Assembly: GCA_036768485.1 (NCBI GenBank)
Contig: JAVLUZ010000513.1
Coordinates: 420,272-484,271 of the forward strand
Length of the DNA stretch: 64,000 nt
DNA from: Mermis nigrescens
Taxonomy: Eukaryota > Nematoda > Enoplea > Mermithida > Mermithidae
Reading direction: 5' to 3'
Shown here: positions 33,201 through 43,283 of the stretch, in pieces
Position numbering within the stretch: position 1 is the stretch's first letter
Layout: every line of letters starts with the position of its first letter
Program-made: the position numbers and the translations under genes
Notes under the pieces: generated by a model
What the model was told of the DNA's origin: nothing
Seen by the model: the letters and a program-made list of their open reading frames with translations, nothing else
Database searches by the model: none

Positions 33201-34027
33201 AAAGAGATAAGTATATATAGTTTGTAAGAAAGATATATCCAACAGACATAAAGATTTATGAACGTTATTATTAGATAATTTTTGCTTAAAAATGAAAACT
33301 TATAGATATTGATTTTTAATGAATTTTCTGGGTTATTTACGAAACAATTTGCTATCAGAATAAATATTTTAAATAAAAATATTAGAAATCGCTCACCTCC
33401 CTGCGGCTCGCGGTCCCAACGGCTCGTTCCACTCGTGCGGGGCTTTTTCCCACCATCCGAATCATCCTTGCCGTTTGTCGACGCTTCATCATTGGCGCAA
33501 CGACGCTTTATTCCTTGTGGTCGAGAACGCAACCAAGGCGACGCTGAACGTGGACGATCTTCGCTGTGTACGGGGCATAACACACACGTGCACGGTGATT
33601 TGACCATTTGTGCGAGTAAAGGCCAGGTGCTGTTGGCCGAAAAACGGTTTTGCCCTGGAATATTAGCATCGGGGGAACTTAAGTTGTTCCGTTGAGCTTC
33701 AATATACTCATTTATATTAAATTTTTTGATGCTTAAAGGAAAAGACGACTGGATGCGGTAATCAGGACTTTTATTTCCAAAATCTGCCCAATTTTCGTAG
33801 TATTCGTAAACGTAATATTGCGGGGGGTCGACTTCGTTTTCTTGCTTGATTTCTGACGGGACCCATTGATCCCTTTCCCGGGGTAAAATGACGCATGGCG
33901 GACTAGCAGCTGGGCTGACTGCTTCCAAAGTATCGTTGTCCGGTTGTATTTGAAGCGAGTCGAGCATCGCTTTTCTCCGCGCCAGCCGGACAGCGGTCCA
34001 AAACTTCCGGGCGTGAAACCGTCGCAT
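30212..34027 (-). CDS. envelope-like segment fused to retroviral protease, long open frame
   Basis: A 1271-codon open frame. Residues about 1-210 are charged and proline-rich. About 211-540 is a hydrophobic, low-complexity stretch that may be an intron or filler (a GGAG|GTGAGC donor-like site lies at 33397). About 541-1084 look like a viral surface glycoprotein: many spaced cysteines, a glycine/alanine-rich segment near 1020-1050 and a transmembrane anchor at about 1052-1079 with a lysine stop. Residues about 1150-1271 are an aspartic protease with ALIDTGAVFSLL and LILGTNF. The source of the glycoprotein part is unclear; an arthropod RNA-virus or errantivirus type are both possible. Confidence 0.7.
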   Translation of the reverse strand: MRRFHARKFWTAVRLARRKAMLDSLQIQPDNDTLEAVSPAASPPCVILPRERDQWVPSEIKQENEVDPPQYYVYEYYENWADFGNKSPDYRIQSSFPLSIKKFNINEYIEAQRNNLSSPDANIPGQNRFSANSTWPLLAQMVKSPCTCVLCPVHSEDRPRSASPWLRSRPQGIKRRCANDEASTNGKDDSDGGKKPRTSGTSRWDREPQGGERFLIFLFKIFILIANCFVNNPENSLKINIYKFSFLSKNYLIITFINLYVCWIYLSYKLYILISLRYLLHIQAYCKTLKLKCLKLTTIHSLISEFLYVCMHAIVSHEILLISRYYLLTFISFSRKTRKLKTVIYSKLSCMIDLLVSYVILNLSLFLENYEKKNKESLRVDAISFQCCGEFVKNNKKQVDKDTRMHFSTIKNRKKIKWAMLFLGCIFEKANYKEFLQKVPTTKKCEDDESETAKIKRSSVIKVIYDFHLSLIKRYYKYIISVLPYSYLISMQSSYLLSVMRRLNLISVMRRLYSILMAQRLYLIIYMFCVLPLKCKTEFQICGTSRSGHPVSLPRTVQCSLPEDLLVQPKKQNVTIYVPRFIPKNTKAIKCMILTRSVCTFTGFFGSKGMISDESHTFPILHDVCKDSYSRKKYMSDRLEKDEHGFWSTNFRLSVQFSWCCKQVCSSVSNFIIEEGTVASWDGDTLMSDLGDLSSCRPIYGNCKMTESTVVWDGEIFREVCPYVLKGTYSALISLPYVIVDALQSAFVIRNRFAKCSTIEQAFSTEQGILVRIYAFTSKQVLQESAKLNRTIFYDPVNSKLNYLEYRILQGEVSAFRRIWLELCKQLQRHIDVIWQLLYLDPTVGARAFFRRTDIIAEFTGEILTVWSCRKVNVTRIYAEHKVNDTCYKYLPVEYDGKLWFSLPGSIDLVHFSETVNCLHKKIEIFRYKDKWITSSGITHVSEIPLELSWEDNNTLFQFNTPSVFHDRLAVGQPTFGLFRNYLYKTELLQKAMHRLIQYTSMMSLQPDTIYEALSGAGTGVKNALIGAGTAIENVIEGTQSSFTSNFGTLLKGPIQLLINLLLIILAALIIGYFAYLYILNRKKKTSTTFLPSTRPTNETLGNALWRILKIKNGKQKERKYRKINKVTWTKTPSERHESTVQITAINSKITQTPHIEAIINNCVKVRALIDTGAVFSLLDEKVANTIPNLRIHSTNIQPVAANRQIIPVIGSTLISIKVADVHETIVVYIQRECSAELILGTNFWEDFQIYNLIGRNSRYVSVKYLSYARA

Positions 34028-34329
34028 TTAATCTCGAACGTTGGGTCGATTTCGATCTCTGGAGAGGGGGGCAAAAATATAGTATTTACGTGCCTTTCTT
34101 CACATATTCTAGGGAGGAGTGCTTCGTCATCAATATCCGAAAAAGGGAAAACTTCACAGTTGAATTCAGGGTTGTCCCCCTTTTCAAAATCATTATTGTT
34201 TGAATTTATTTGCCTGTTACTGGGGCTCGCTTGAAAACGCACAATTTTCTTTTCAGTATTTGGAACATTTGAAACCGTATTTTGTGCGGGGGAAAAACTC
34301 CTATTTCTCCTGCCAGCAAAATCGTATGT

Positions 34330-35795
34330 ATTATTACTTGGTTTATTAAAAGTTCTGACATTCCTATCTATTTGTCAAGTGTTTTCATTATAATTATTAT
34401 TTCTATAATTATTTCGTTCATTATTACTTCTTGGTGCACCGTAACGATTGTCTAAAGTACTTTCTTGATGTCTTGCATTACCTAATCCCGAACGACAATT
34501 TCGGGCGTAATGCCCCGGACGGCGACAAACGTGGCAGACTCCGGAACCATAGCGACAATCGCTGGTGGCGTGGTTGCTTCGGCCACATGTCTGTCATGAG
34601 CGTCGATTTTCTAATACCTCTGATACCATCGACTTCAATTCCTTGAGTTCGTTATTCATTTTCCTGTCAGAATTGAGTAATACAGATAGATTATAAGGCA
34701 TATTATCTAAACTAGCGGGACTGGGGTATTCTTGAATCGTCTCCCTAAATATTTGTTGCTCAGCAAAAGTTGCCCTTTTTACTACCTCAGCAAGATTAGC
34801 GAAATCCTGATATTTTACAGCCTCATAAATTTTTGGCAAAAGTCCGTGAATAAAAATAGGTTTAATTATAGCCTCTTGGTTTTTCGCATTTAACTGTGGA
34901 TAAGCTGAACGAGCCATTCTTTTCAAACGTTCCGAAAACTCTTAAACGGTCTCATTTCTCTTTTGCTTTGCGTCATAAATTAATTGTTGGAATACGTCAG
35001 AATCCTTACCCTCCGGGTACATAATACGCATGTGATCAATTAAATCGTCAAAACTTGTTTCTCGTAAACCCTTTTGGGCGCTGGTCAGGGTCGCAAGGGC
35101 AGGTCCAGTTAAACTATTTTCCAAAAGAGCGGTTTTGTATTCAGACGACATATTCGCACTCCCTTGCAAAGTCATATATTTTTTGAATTTTTCATACCAT
35201 TCTTCAAATGATTCTCCGAAAGTGCCCGAAAATGGTTTAGGAGGGCGACTGCTTATCATCGTTCCTAATCGCAAAAGTGAGCTTGAAGTATCATTTCCAT
35301 GTATAGAATCCTTAATTTCCTGGAGTCCCTGGATAAGAGGCTCTCCAAAACCTTCAAATGCTCGTCTTAATGTTAACTCTAACTCTTCTGGATCCTTAGC
35401 CATTTTACGCGTAACAATTTTTCGAGATTTAAATGGCAAAAATTTTGTTTAAAACGATCCACAATATCTTGATTAAAAACAGGCTGATCTGATTCAGTAC
35501 GTACTTGTGTCTTCTCTAGGATGCTCGTTGAGGGGCTACTATCCGTGTGTTGGAGCAAAGATCCTTTCGGAGTGCTACACTTTTGAATATGTCTTGGTGT
35601 AAACGAATTCGAGCGAAAAATAGAGTCAAGCAGTCTTTGCTGCGCGTTTAGACTTTCCTCAATATTTTCGAAATGCTCTTGAGAAAACGTATTTCCTTCA
35701 GATGTTTCACTACTAGTTTCGTCTTTTTCCTCAGTATCTGAACTATTCTTCTTTGAATTATCAATTTTGTTTATTTTTGAAAAGAAAAAATTCAA
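34330..35795 (-). pseudogene. gag: capsid region and CCHC zinc knuckles (Gypsy-type), broken
   Basis: Three open pieces (35795-35379, 35439-34942, 34926-34594) plus a zinc-knuckle part give a Ty3/Gypsy-like gag. The capsid part shows PKPFSGTFGESFEEWYEKF and LIDHMRIMYP. A TAA interrupts it near 34939. A TGA near 34597 stands where the first cysteine of knuckle 1 is expected (TCGRSNHATSDC follows). Knuckle 2, CHVCRRPGHYARNC, is perfect. A frame change lies near 35440, in a T run. Gag would form the particle core and bind the RNA. Confidence 0.8.
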
Positions 35796-35934
35796 CCTCT
35801 TATTACAATTAGTCGGATGTTTTTCACTATTCCCGTTTTGCTTTTAAACGAGACTCGTTGCTGAGCAAACGTTGGCCACCGTTGGACAGCAAACAAGGAT
35901 CTCACGTAAAAATTACGAAAAATTTGTTAAATTT

Positions 35935-36121
35935 CTAATTGACTTATCGTAGCTTCACGAACTTTTGTCGCCTAATCTACGCCCAGTCAATTATTTTTAT
36001 TTTTCCCCACTGGCTTATCGTAGCTTCACGGTAAAATTCGTCTAATCTACGCCTAGCACAGAGTATTCCTTATTGGCTTATCGCAGCTTCACGTTTGTTG
36101 AACGTCCTATCTACGCCTAGC
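35935..36121 (-). repeat. three tandem repeats in the 5' leader of the LTR element
   Basis: Three units of about 65 bp (start near 35941, 36010 and 36074), each with CTTATCGTAGCTTCACG followed by CTAATCTACGCC. Within a unit the two blocks carry GTAG and CTAC in opposite sense, so each could fold or bind a dimer. They lie between the primer-binding site and gag. Confidence 0.75.
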
Positions 36122-36340
36122 CTAATAAGCTTAGTGTTAAATTATTCTTAACACCGAAATCAATATTTTGTTCAATCAATTTTTTTTGCTGTTAACTAGC
36201 AGAAAAATTCAAACTACGTAATTTTCAAAGCAGATGTTAGTGAACAGAAACAAATTGTAATAATTATCGGAAACTTTTAAGAAAATTCGCTTCTCGTATC
36301 CAGGATCTTTGCACTCCAGAACATAGAAAACAGCAGCACC

Positions 36341-36358
36341 CCACTCGTGCTACCAAAA
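36341..36358 (-). promoter_or_regulatory. primer-binding site
   Basis: Directly after the 5' LTR the minus strand reads TTTTGGTAGCACGAGTGG. A TGG start a few bases inside the LTR edge is the usual form of a tRNA primer site; the tRNA itself is not identified. Confidence 0.55.
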
Positions 36359-37493
36359 TGTCACGGTAACCTAGTACGTCGTTAGCTTATTCAACTATTT
36401 TTATTACTTACTAATAATCAGCTAATATTATACACAATAATATTATAGAACAGTACGTACTAGTCGAGGTGACAATCCGCGTAGGTAAGTCTCGGAATAA
36501 AATCAGTTAAAAATATATTAATAAGACGCGAACACGAACAACTGTACAGCCGAGGTCAGAAAACTATCAACTAACTCTTTGACTCCGAGCTACAGAGGAA
36601 AAAAGACCCTTCGCCATGGTGCTTATCACTTTTATTTACCAATTTTGTGGGTGGGGCTAGGCTTGTTTACCTCAACTCTTATTGGTCAATTCATCTTTGT
36701 CGTGTTTAGCTAATCTATTAGCTAGTATGATTCTTCTGACTTTTACGACCCTGCGTACTTTCTACATGTAATGAATTTTACATATTTGGAAAGGTAAATA
36801 TTTTGAATTTATTCGGAGTCAAGTTTGAGTAAAATGACCCATTTTAGGTAACTTTAAGAGTAAATAAGCTTGGGGAATTTGTAAGCTATTATTCGGATTT
36901 TTCCGGTTTGGGCCAGAAGTTTAGCATTGGAGATGCTACATTTGTTGACTAGAATCGCTTTTCAATCAAGTTAGGTCATGTTTGATCATCAAATAATAAG
37001 GGTCAAACACATTGCTTTAAAATCTTTGAGAGTAAATAAAGTCTGGGGGAAAATAAATGTACATAAGTAATCACGGAAGAATTCTAACATTGAAAGAAGA
37101 AACGGACTTTGTACCTAGCAATTATACATAGTATTTTGATAAACGCATGATAACCATACGTGGGCAGCAAGAAAATTCTGGGGGGGGGTGCAAGAATTTT
37201 TTGAAGGTCGAAAAATGGCCTTAAAAATGGTGGTATGGCGATAAAAACACCATTTTTCGATGTTCTCTCATCAAGCACTATCCATTGGCATCAAAAAATT
37301 GCGAAAAAAACGAAAAAAATTTTCAAAAATTGAATTCTGGGGGGTATTTTGATTTCTGGGGGGGGGGTATTTTGGTTTCTGGGGGGGGGGGTGCATACCC
37401 CCCAAACCCCCACGCCCAGGTGTGATGATAAGTATCCACGAAAACTATTAAATATAACTATTTCTGAGAAAACTGTTTTACTCTTCCGTGACA
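36359..37493 (-). repeat. 5' LTR of the Gypsy-type element, with MITE insertion
   Basis: TG...CA boundaries are intact. It equals the other LTR apart from two substitutions and a 270-bp MITE plus duplicated target at 37155-37432. Confidence 0.95.
37155..37424 (+). mobile_element. hAT-like MITE, copy 5, inside the LTR
   Basis: CATACGTGGGC...CCCAGGTGTG flanked by ATGATAAC (37147-37154) and ATGATAAG (37425-37432). The other LTR gives the empty site directly, which proves the insertion and its 8-bp duplication. Confidence 0.95.
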
Positions 37494-37576
37494 CCTTTAT
37501 TATTTAATTTTTTTTGTTCAATTTGGTGATAAGGATTTCAATTTAATTCAGAACTTATATTGATGAATTTAATGTG

Positions 37577-37902
37577 AATTATATTATTTTTGATTCAGTT
37601 TCTAGGCAAAATCGCCGGACAAAAAAAGGCCAATTTGCGGACCTTTTTTGGTCTAAATTTTCGACCGAAACGAAAGATTTGTACAAAGCAACTGCAAAAT
37701 TGTTTAACAGAGAAAACAACTTGGTTGGAAAGATGAAAAAAACGGCTTTTGGTGTTTCGCAACCGAAATCGCTTCCGAAGTAGCCAAAAACGACATTTCA
37801 GATGATTACATACGTTCTATATTTGCCAGCCTGTCGATTGAAGGAAGACAACAGCTAAAAAATCAAATAATTGACGACTTTGTTAAGAGTCTAAAGTCTT
37901 GA
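37577..37902 (+). pseudogene. last exon of a spliced alpha gene of unknown function
   Basis: After a TTGATTCAG acceptor the frame reads VSRQNRRTKKGQFADLFW and continues to about 37720, where a one-base shift leads to a second open frame (GWKDEKNGFWCF, then IEGRQQLKNQIIDDF) ending with TGA at about 37902. The entry phase fits the donor at 23941. The protein is basic at first and helical later; no family is recognised. Confidence 0.45.
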
Positions 37903-38597
37903 TAAAATTTTTTGTTTTTTCATTTGTTTTTTCAAATATTGGTACAACTATCGTTTTTTATATTTTGTGTATTTTTTGGTAATTTTCTAAAATGGTATTA
38001 TTTTTACTTCATAAATTTACATCTTTTATAATGAGGTTTTTCAAAATAATGCGTTTTAACTGTAGTAAAATAAAAAGTATAATGTTTTGAATAGTAAAGC
38101 TTGCATACTACACTATGTTCATCTTTTCATTGATATTGTGCTGGTTTTTCATCCTCCTTTATTAGACCCACTAAGGGCCCATAATTAAGCCGTTGCCAAT
38201 GTATGATGGCAAAATTATCTTTTGTCAAGGCAATAGTATAAAATTTTTTAAATTAATATTCGAAAATAGTTAAAGTTTTCTGTGTACAAACGATTGAAAT
38301 ATAATTTTATCCATATAATCTGCCTTTTTCAACATATTCTTAATTTATTTTAAATTTTTTAAAACATAATAATTCATTTAAAAATTACGATTTTTAAACA
38401 TTTAGTATGCGAAAAATATTTGTTTTTTGTCATATGAAGCTGCATCCAAATTTTGAATTATTTCATAGTCAAATTCACGCAGGTTAAATTTAGTGAAAAG
38501 TTCTCAGATAAGTGAAACAGATTATGAAAAGTTTCCGGCCACGAGAAATAGGTTTTTGGATGTGTAGGTACAATAGGTTGCAGCTTTGCCGCGAGTG
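37903..38597. other. AT-rich spacer inside alpha
   Basis: No gene or repeat is recognised between the last exon of the alpha gene and the right inverted repeat. Confidence 0.4.
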
Positions 38598-38972
38598 ATC
38601 GCTAATTAGCCACTAAATCGACAGTAAGTGCAGCTAACATACTAGGTACAATACGGCGTGTACATAAGTATATAGACCCCCTAGAGTATGCAAGTTTATA
38701 CCATAGGTACCATCCTACTTTACGTACAATCACCCAAGGTGCTTATGCACATGCTTTCCTAGTGTAAGCACAATCCCCCAGGGTACTCGTGCACATGAGT
38801 TCTTATTGTCCCCAGGGTGCTTATACATATGCAGATAGGCGCGTGTGCATACATAACGCTACTTGTATTACGTATAAAGGCTAGGTATATGCTTATGCAC
38901 TCCCCGTCTGATGTCAGCAAAGGTCGTTTGCCAGCTAGGGTTTAGCCAGCTAGGGTTATGGCAGTTACTACT
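38598..38972 (-). repeat. alpha terminal inverted repeat, right
   Basis: Reverse complement of 11378-11757 with few differences, ending GGCAGTTACTACT at 38972. It is followed by the target copy GATTTT. Confidence 0.9.
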
Positions 38973-38978
38973 GATTTT

Positions 38979-39102
38979 TGAGCAAATAGGATCGAACTCT
39001 TCTCGTCGCATTCGTTAGATGTTCCAGACATAGGCTTTCATTATCGTAGCTTTTAGTGTGATCTAAAGATAGTAGCATAATGAGAGATATTAACAAAGCC
39101 AT
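38979..39102 (-). pseudogene. small type I membrane protein, N-terminal part (split by alpha)
   Basis: From ATG 39102 the frame has a hydrophobic signal-peptide-like start (MALLISLIMLLSL), one N-linked glycosylation motif (NATR) and a cysteine. Deleting alpha and one target copy (38973-38978) joins this piece to 11178-11377 in one frame of exactly 108 codons including the stop, with no internal stop. The product would be a 107-residue secreted-then-anchored protein with about 60 external residues. A TATAAATA box at 39142-39149 is 39 bases upstream, the same box as in beta genes, so the gene belonged to beta. Function unknown. Confidence 0.8.
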
Positions 39103-39141
39103 GATTATTGTTTTATCTTATCTAAGAACTAAACATGTGTA

Positions 39142-39149
39142 TATTTATA
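39142..39149 (-). promoter_or_regulatory. TATAAATA box of the split membrane-protein gene
   Basis: Perfect TATAAATA on the minus strand, 39 bases before ATG 39102. It links this gene to the beta/gamma set of TATAAATA genes. Confidence 0.5.
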
Positions 39150-39204
39150 ACTTTTCGACCAATCGCGAGTTTTTCAAAAGAAAAACATAAGTTAGTAGTT
39201 TAAA

Positions 39205-40410
39205 GTAATTTTTTTGACAACAAAACATAGCTGCCTTATGCGCTAATGAAAAAAATTTAGCGAAAAATAGAAATATTCGCAAATTCGTGAAAATTGGCAA
39301 ATAAAAGTTCTTTTAGGGAACTTTTTCACAGAACGATGCGGTATATTGTAAATAACCTTAAAATAATTATTTTATGCGCTAATAAAAGATTTAAAAATTC
39401 GTAAAAATCAGCATAAATTAGCATAAAAAATTTTCTTGTCAAATAATTTTCTCGACACAGTATATTGTAACAAATACAACAATATTTTTTGATGCAAGAA
39501 CCCAATTTTCAGATATCTGACTAAAAACAAGAATAATTAAAAATTCGTAAAAATAAGCATAAATTGATATAAAATTACCAAGAAATTTTCTTTTCAAATA
39601 ATATTTCACAGAAAGATACAGTGTGTTGTGAGTAATACGGGAATATTTTTTTCGACGGAAGATCATGATTTCAGAGTGAACAAATTTAAAAAGTCTGATG
39701 AAAAACAAGAATAATTAAAAATTCGTAAAAATAAGCATAAATTGACATAAAATCACTAAAAATTTTCTTGTTGAATAATTTTCACACAGAAAGACGCAGT
39801 ATATCGTAACAAATACAACAATATTTTCTCAACGCAAGAACCCAATTTTCGAGTGAACAAATTCAAAAAATCTGACTAAAAACAAGAATAATTAAAAATT
39901 TGTAAAAATAAGCATAAATTGCTATAAAATTACCAAGAAATTTTCTTTTCAAATAATATTTCACAGAAAGATGCGGCGTGTTGTGAGTAATACGGGAATA
40001 TTTTTTTTCGACGCAAACAAAACGATTTTCGATTATAAAAATTCAAAAAATCTGACTGAAAACAAGAATAATTAAATATTTGTAAAAATAAGCATAAATT
40101 GATATAAAATCACTAGAAAATTTTCTTTTGAAATAATATTTCACAGAAAGATGAGGCGTGTTGTGAGTAATACGGGGATATTTTTTTTGATGCAAGAACA
40201 TAATTTCAAGGTGAACAAATTCAAAAACTGACTAAAAACAAGAATATTTAAAAATTCGTAAAAATGAGCATAAATTTGCATGAATTAACATAAAATTACC
40301 AAAAAATTCTTTTCGAATAATTTTTTCACAGAAAGATGCAGCGTATAGTAAGGATTACGGGGATATTTTTTCAACGCGAGAAAACTATTTTTGAGTGTAA
40401 AAATTCAAAA
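39205..40410 (+). repeat. satellite-like array of about 178-bp units
   Basis: About six diverged units. The block AATTCGTAAAAATAAGCATA recurs near 39540, 39718, 39896, 40077 and 40253, spaced 175-183 bp, with TTTCACAGAAAGATGC and GTGTTGTGAGTAATACGGG blocks in each. No coding potential. Confidence 0.8.
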
Positions 40411-40479
40411 AAATGTAGATAAAACTTTAAAACAAAAAATTGAAATTTCTGAAAACTAGAGAATTCACGTTGAAAAATG

Positions 40480-40840
40480 AATTTATATTGCGTACACTTC
40501 GGCAGCAGTTCGCCGAGGTCCAGCTGCAGGGCTGGCTTTGGTCCGAGGTCCAATAAGATTGTTGGTCCTCGGCCCGGCAGGCGGTCGTGTATAGGACTTT
40601 GTGACCTCATCACGACAGGTTCTTCCGGACGTGCAGCCAACGCCGGTCTATATGACCTCCTTGGTTGCACTGTAGAGTCCAATGTTGGCCTATGTGACCA
40701 CGTTAGTTCTCGGAGGCAGGCAAGTGGCCAGTGCCAGTCTATGTGACCCCGCTGGTTGTTGCGGATGGCTGACGCCCGTCTGTGTGACCCCGTCAGCTTG
40801 TGGGGTAGGGAGAAAAGTTGCGGCTGGTCATTTATCTATA
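40480..40840. repeat. GC-rich degenerate tandem repeat
   Basis: A sharp rise in GC within AT-rich surroundings. A block like GCCGGTCTATGTGACC recurs near 40646, 40684, 40734 and 40775, spaced about 40-50 bp. Frames on both strands across it are by-products of the repeat. Confidence 0.6.
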
Positions 40841-41095
40841 ATGTACATTTTGTATTATGCACATATTGTATACACATAAACTAAAGTTTGCGTTTGGACG
40901 GTAGAGGGGAGGGGGTGATGGACTCCCAGAATCTGGTGGATCCCAAAAATCAAAATTTAGTATATTTCAGTGTTTTTACACTATCAAACTTGAAAATTTT
41001 TGCGAACTTTAGATTTTCACGCAAGGGATGTCCTGATTAGCTTGAATGTGTTCTATATTTTTTAACTATATTTTTTGTTTCTTTAAAAGGAAGTT

Positions 41096-41389
41096 ATGAG
41101 CTTTCCGACCAAAATTACTACAAAGCAATTCAAAAAAGTAATCATAATGCCAAACAATTACGAATACCACCTCAAGAAGCATCTTGCACCCCCAACTTGC
41201 CCTGGTTCTGCCTCCTATTTCACACTCAAAACAAACGCGCTTTGTGCGCTTATCGCATATGCAATAGATAACTCGTTGGGACGACAAAACTATGACAAAT
41301 TCAGTGGTCGTTTAAGAGAAGTAATAGTCTACAACACAAAAAAGGCGATTGGAATTAACCGTGAAGGGCAAGAGTCCTCAACAATTTGA
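41096..41389 (+). CDS. hypothetical protein related to 10802-11173 (beta)
   Basis: A 97-residue frame from ATG 41096, preceded by an AAAGGAAG acceptor-like site. It shares the 'AIDN' and 'GRLREVI' marks with 10802-11173. After the TGA at 41387 the same frame continues with VLNIGKKYELASIYPL to about 41441, which looks like the proper C-terminus, so the gene may have acquired one premature stop. No function is known to me. Confidence 0.5.
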   Translation: MSFPTKITTKQFKKVIIMPNNYEYHLKKHLAPPTCPGSASYFTLKTNALCALIAYAIDNSLGRQNYDKFSGRLREVIVYNTKKAIGINREGQESSTI

Positions 41390-41622
41390 ATTGTGCTTAA
41401 TATAGGCAAAAAATACGAACTCGCATCAATATACCCTCTTTAACTTAAATTAGGTAAAATATACACAATTGTTGTTATTAGGAAAATGTTTTCCTTACTT
41501 TTGGGATAGCTTGGACGGTCGAGTTTGGGAGGGGGACACTATCCCCCTCTACAACATATTTGTTTAAATATGCAAATAATTAGTAAATCTTAAAGCATTT
41601 TCTATTTAGTGAATAATTATGC

Positions 41623-42600
<978 letters not shown>

Positions 42601-43280
42601 ATTTACACGCATATTTACTGTCGTTATTTGTTTATGAAGGGCTTTTTAAAGGCTTTTGTGCAAAAAAAAATGTTGAGACGTTTTCCGATTTAAAAAAAAG
42701 GTTTTAATTAGAAAAATCAAATTAAAGAAATTTGTTTTTTCCTTGTTCTTTTTCTCGTTTTTTACGCGTTTGTTCCTTTTTACGTGTGAGTTGTTTGTTT
42801 TTTAGTTGTTCGTTTTTTTATTGTTCTTTTTTATGTGTTTCATATCTGTTTGTTTTTTACTCCACTGTTCTTTGTTGTTTTTTATTATTGTATATAGTTT
42901 TTCTCTGTTTTATTGTTACTCTTTTGTATAAAGTTCAATTTTGAGCTAAATTTTGAATTGTAAATAGTTTCTTTTGCTAGTTTTTCACTCGTATCTTGTG
43001 AACATAATTTTGTGTGAAGTAGTTCATGTAAATAGTTCATTCTTTTGTAAAAACTTAATTTCCGAATTGTAAATCTTTTAAATTTATTATGTTTTCACTT
43101 TTATACTTTTTTGCATAATAAAATTTAATATGTAGTTGTCTTCAATTGAAATTATCCTACTCATGCTCTTATGCAATGATACTGTTAACTATATATTCGT
43201 TCTATTTCAGCTCAAGTGAAATTTCATTTTTCAACTGCCTGAGTTTATTACATTTTGCATATTTCAGCAAATTAGTTTTT
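42601..43280. other. T-rich spacer
   Basis: Contains a long pyrimidine-rich stretch (42730-42930) of TTTTTCTCG/TTTGTTTTTT type on the plus strand. No gene is recognised. Confidence 0.4.
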
Positions 43281-43283
43281 AAT

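Larger units (their letters stand above)
26075..37493 (-). mobile_element. Ty3/Gypsy-type LTR element with internal envelope-like segment
   Basis: Two LTRs (26075-26930 and 36359-37493) flank gag, envelope-like, protease, reverse transcriptase, RNase H and integrase sequences on the minus strand. The 5-bp duplication CCTTT is at 26070-26074 and 37494-37498. Without the MITE the LTRs are about 857 bp and differ by about two substitutions, so the insertion is young, yet several frames are broken. It sits inside alpha, probably in an intron. Confidence 0.95.
11378..38972. mobile_element. Polinton 'alpha', whole element with nested insertions
   Basis: Bounded by long inverted repeats that begin AGTAGTAACTGCC and end with its reverse complement, and by a 6-bp duplication. 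Gross length 27.6 kb; removing the LTR element (11.4 kb) and the small insertions leaves about 15 kb. It encodes a PC4-like protein, a polymerase B pseudogene and one further spliced gene. No capsid, protease, ATPase or integrase is seen, so this copy was mobilised in trans or has lost those genes. Confidence 0.85.

Noticed and set aside
32407..33397. Simple intron from the GTGAGC donor to the TTTCAG near 32408
   Set aside because: The join does not keep the frame of the envelope-like part.
33309..33695. Plus-strand 128-codon frame
   Set aside because: It is antisense to the charged N-terminal part of the env-protease frame, with no independent support.
34590..34605. TGA at a zinc-knuckle cysteine as possible recoding (Cys or Sec)
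   Set aside because: Gag also has a TAA and frame changes; a point mutation is simpler.
39205..40410. Possible CRISPR-like array
   Set aside because: Units are long, diverged and contiguous, with no short conserved repeat and unique spacers; the context is an animal genome.
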